This document shows, piece after piece, positions 13,702 through 14,427 of a DNA stretch of 14,427 bases. The stretch is from Hydrogenophaga sp. (GTDB lineage: Bacteria > Pseudomonadota > Gammaproteobacteria > Burkholderiales > Burkholderiaceae_C). The notes below the pieces were generated by a model. That model was not told the DNA's origin. It was given only the letters and a program-made list of their open reading frames with translations, and did not search any database. Positions within the stretch are counted from its first letter, which is position 1; every line of letters begins with the position of its first letter. The stretch is taken from positions 1 through 14,427 of the forward strand of contig JAGXRS010000355.1 of the NCBI GenBank assembly GCA_018335615.1. Direction: 5' to 3'. The translations under genes were made by a program, and so were the position numbers.

Positions 13702-14427
13702 GCGGGTCTCCTGGTACGGCCGCTGGCGAGCAGTTTCGAGAGGTCTTCAGCGTAAATCTGGGCTTGCAGCATATCGAGGTGGTGGGTGTTGCGGCGTGGT
13801 GCGCCAGTGGGTAGTTCAAGCATGACGTGGAGCTCCTGCGCGCTGTCCTGCTCAATGCGCAGGCGACCGCCGTGCAGCTGCAGAATGCGCTGCGCCAAGG
13901 GAAGGCCAATGCGCATGACGGGGGGTGCGCTCGCCGTTCGGGGGTCATCTGCCAGTGCGGGTCTGAACAGCGCCGAGGCGTGCTGGTTGAGGGTGGCAGC
14001 CGAGAGAGCCCCCATGTTCGAGATACTGACCAGCAGGTGCTGGCCGGACGCCCGGAATCCAATTTCCACGCCCACCGGCAGGCTGGGGTCGATGGACTGG
14101 CGCGCGTGCACCACCGCGTTGTGCAGGCATTCGTAGAGCGCCCTGCGCACCATCCGCTGGCTGCCGTAGACGGGCGGCAGATCGTCTTTCTCGCCTTTGA
14201 AGACGATCGACACACGCTGGCCGCGCACACTGGGTGCCAGTTCCTGGCAGGTGCTGCGCACCAGGTCGACCACGAGTATCCGCTCGTCGGTGATCAGCAC
14301 ATCCTCGCCAAACACGTCCACCAGGTCCACCATGCGGTCCAGTCGCTCGGTGAGCGCTGCCAGGCCGTCCTGGAGACCGGGCACCGACTCGGCAGGGGGA
14401 GCCGCCCGCGCTTTGTGGACCACGTCC
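13698..14427 (-). CDS. Histidine-kinase-type ATPase protein, C-terminal part (5' end outside window)
   Basis: The frame is open to the right edge, and the codon before the possible GTG at 14423 is also sense, so this is very probably the C-terminal ~243 residues of a longer kinase. The visible part starts in what looks like a helix of the dimerisation region (LTERLDRMVDLVDVFGED), followed by a HATPase_c domain. The N-box is ALYECLHNAVVHA. The G1 region is degenerate (SISNMGALSAA, with Asn where Asp is usual and no GxG), and G2 is reduced to RIGLPLAQRILQLHGG. No H-box is visible; it would lie outside the window. A ~30-residue tail ends the protein. It overlaps the response regulator by 4 bp (ATGA), so the two are translationally coupled and probably partners. 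Confidence 0.8.
   Translation of the reverse strand, partial: DVVHKARAAPPAESVPGLQDGLAALTERLDRMVDLVDVFGEDVLITDERILVVDLVRSTCQELAPSVRGQRVSIVFKGEKDDLPPVYGSQRMVRRALYECLHNAVVHARQSIDPSLPVGVEIGFRASGQHLLVSISNMGALSAATLNQHASALFRPALADDPRTASAPPVMRIGLPLAQRILQLHGGRLRIEQDSAQELHVMLELPTGAPRRNTHHLDMLQAQIYAEDLSKLLASGRTRRPA

Noticed and set aside
1..14427. Mobile elements, CRISPR arrays, tRNA or rRNA genes, phage or toxin-antitoxin genes
   Set aside because: On reading through I saw no transposase, no regularly spaced repeats, no tRNA-like cloverleaf and no integrase; all long stretches are explained by the genes listed.

Overview
The window is about 14.4 kb of high-GC DNA with tightly packed genes and codon use dominated by G/C at third positions. 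Protein content and gene order point to a betaproteobacterium of the order Burkholderiales, most likely the family Comamonadaceae (Hydrogenophaga-like). I infer this from a SoxB thiosulfohydrolase beside a GreB of the type with an acidic N-terminal extension, the yicC-gmk-rpoZ-spoT order, and a short 67-residue omega subunit. No species call is possible from sequence alone.

Layout, left to right. (1) Positions 1-762 hold the 3' end of soxB on the + strand, closed by a clear intrinsic terminator at 784-816. (2) greB on the + strand (900-1466) converges on a minus-strand block read from right to left as yicC (start 5769), gmk, rpoZ, spoT (stop 1501). A well-formed intrinsic terminator lies between rpoZ and spoT. 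(3) From a 61-bp divergent gap the + strand runs stk (Ser/Thr kinase)-PP2C phosphatase, then rph, rdgB and hemW up to 10531. stk/PP2C and rdgB/hemW each overlap by 4 bp if the upstream hemW start is used. (4) Converging on hemW is a minus-strand signalling module. In transcription order it is a partial histidine-kinase ATPase protein that leaves the window on the right, a single-domain CheY-like response regulator overlapping it by 4 bp, and an 873-residue membrane-bound multi-PAS histidine kinase.

How the genes fit together. Gmk makes GDP on the way to GTP, omega forms part of a ppGpp site on RNA polymerase in related bacteria, SpoT makes and breaks (p)ppGpp, and GreB acts in the polymerase secondary channel, so this block is rich in guanine-nucleotide and transcription-stress functions. 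rph, yicC and rdgB concern RNA processing and nucleotide-pool cleaning, and hemW is a radical-SAM heme chaperone. The kinase/phosphatase pair is a self-contained reversible Ser/Thr phosphorylation module.

Most of the window is ordinary core genome, and I see no mobile element, tRNA, rRNA, CRISPR array or phage gene. The points most worth a second look are a LOV-like PAS domain lacking the photoactive cysteine, the two-kinase/one-receiver module, the internal terminator that separates spoT from rpoZ, and a Ser/Thr kinase with HLD in place of HRD.
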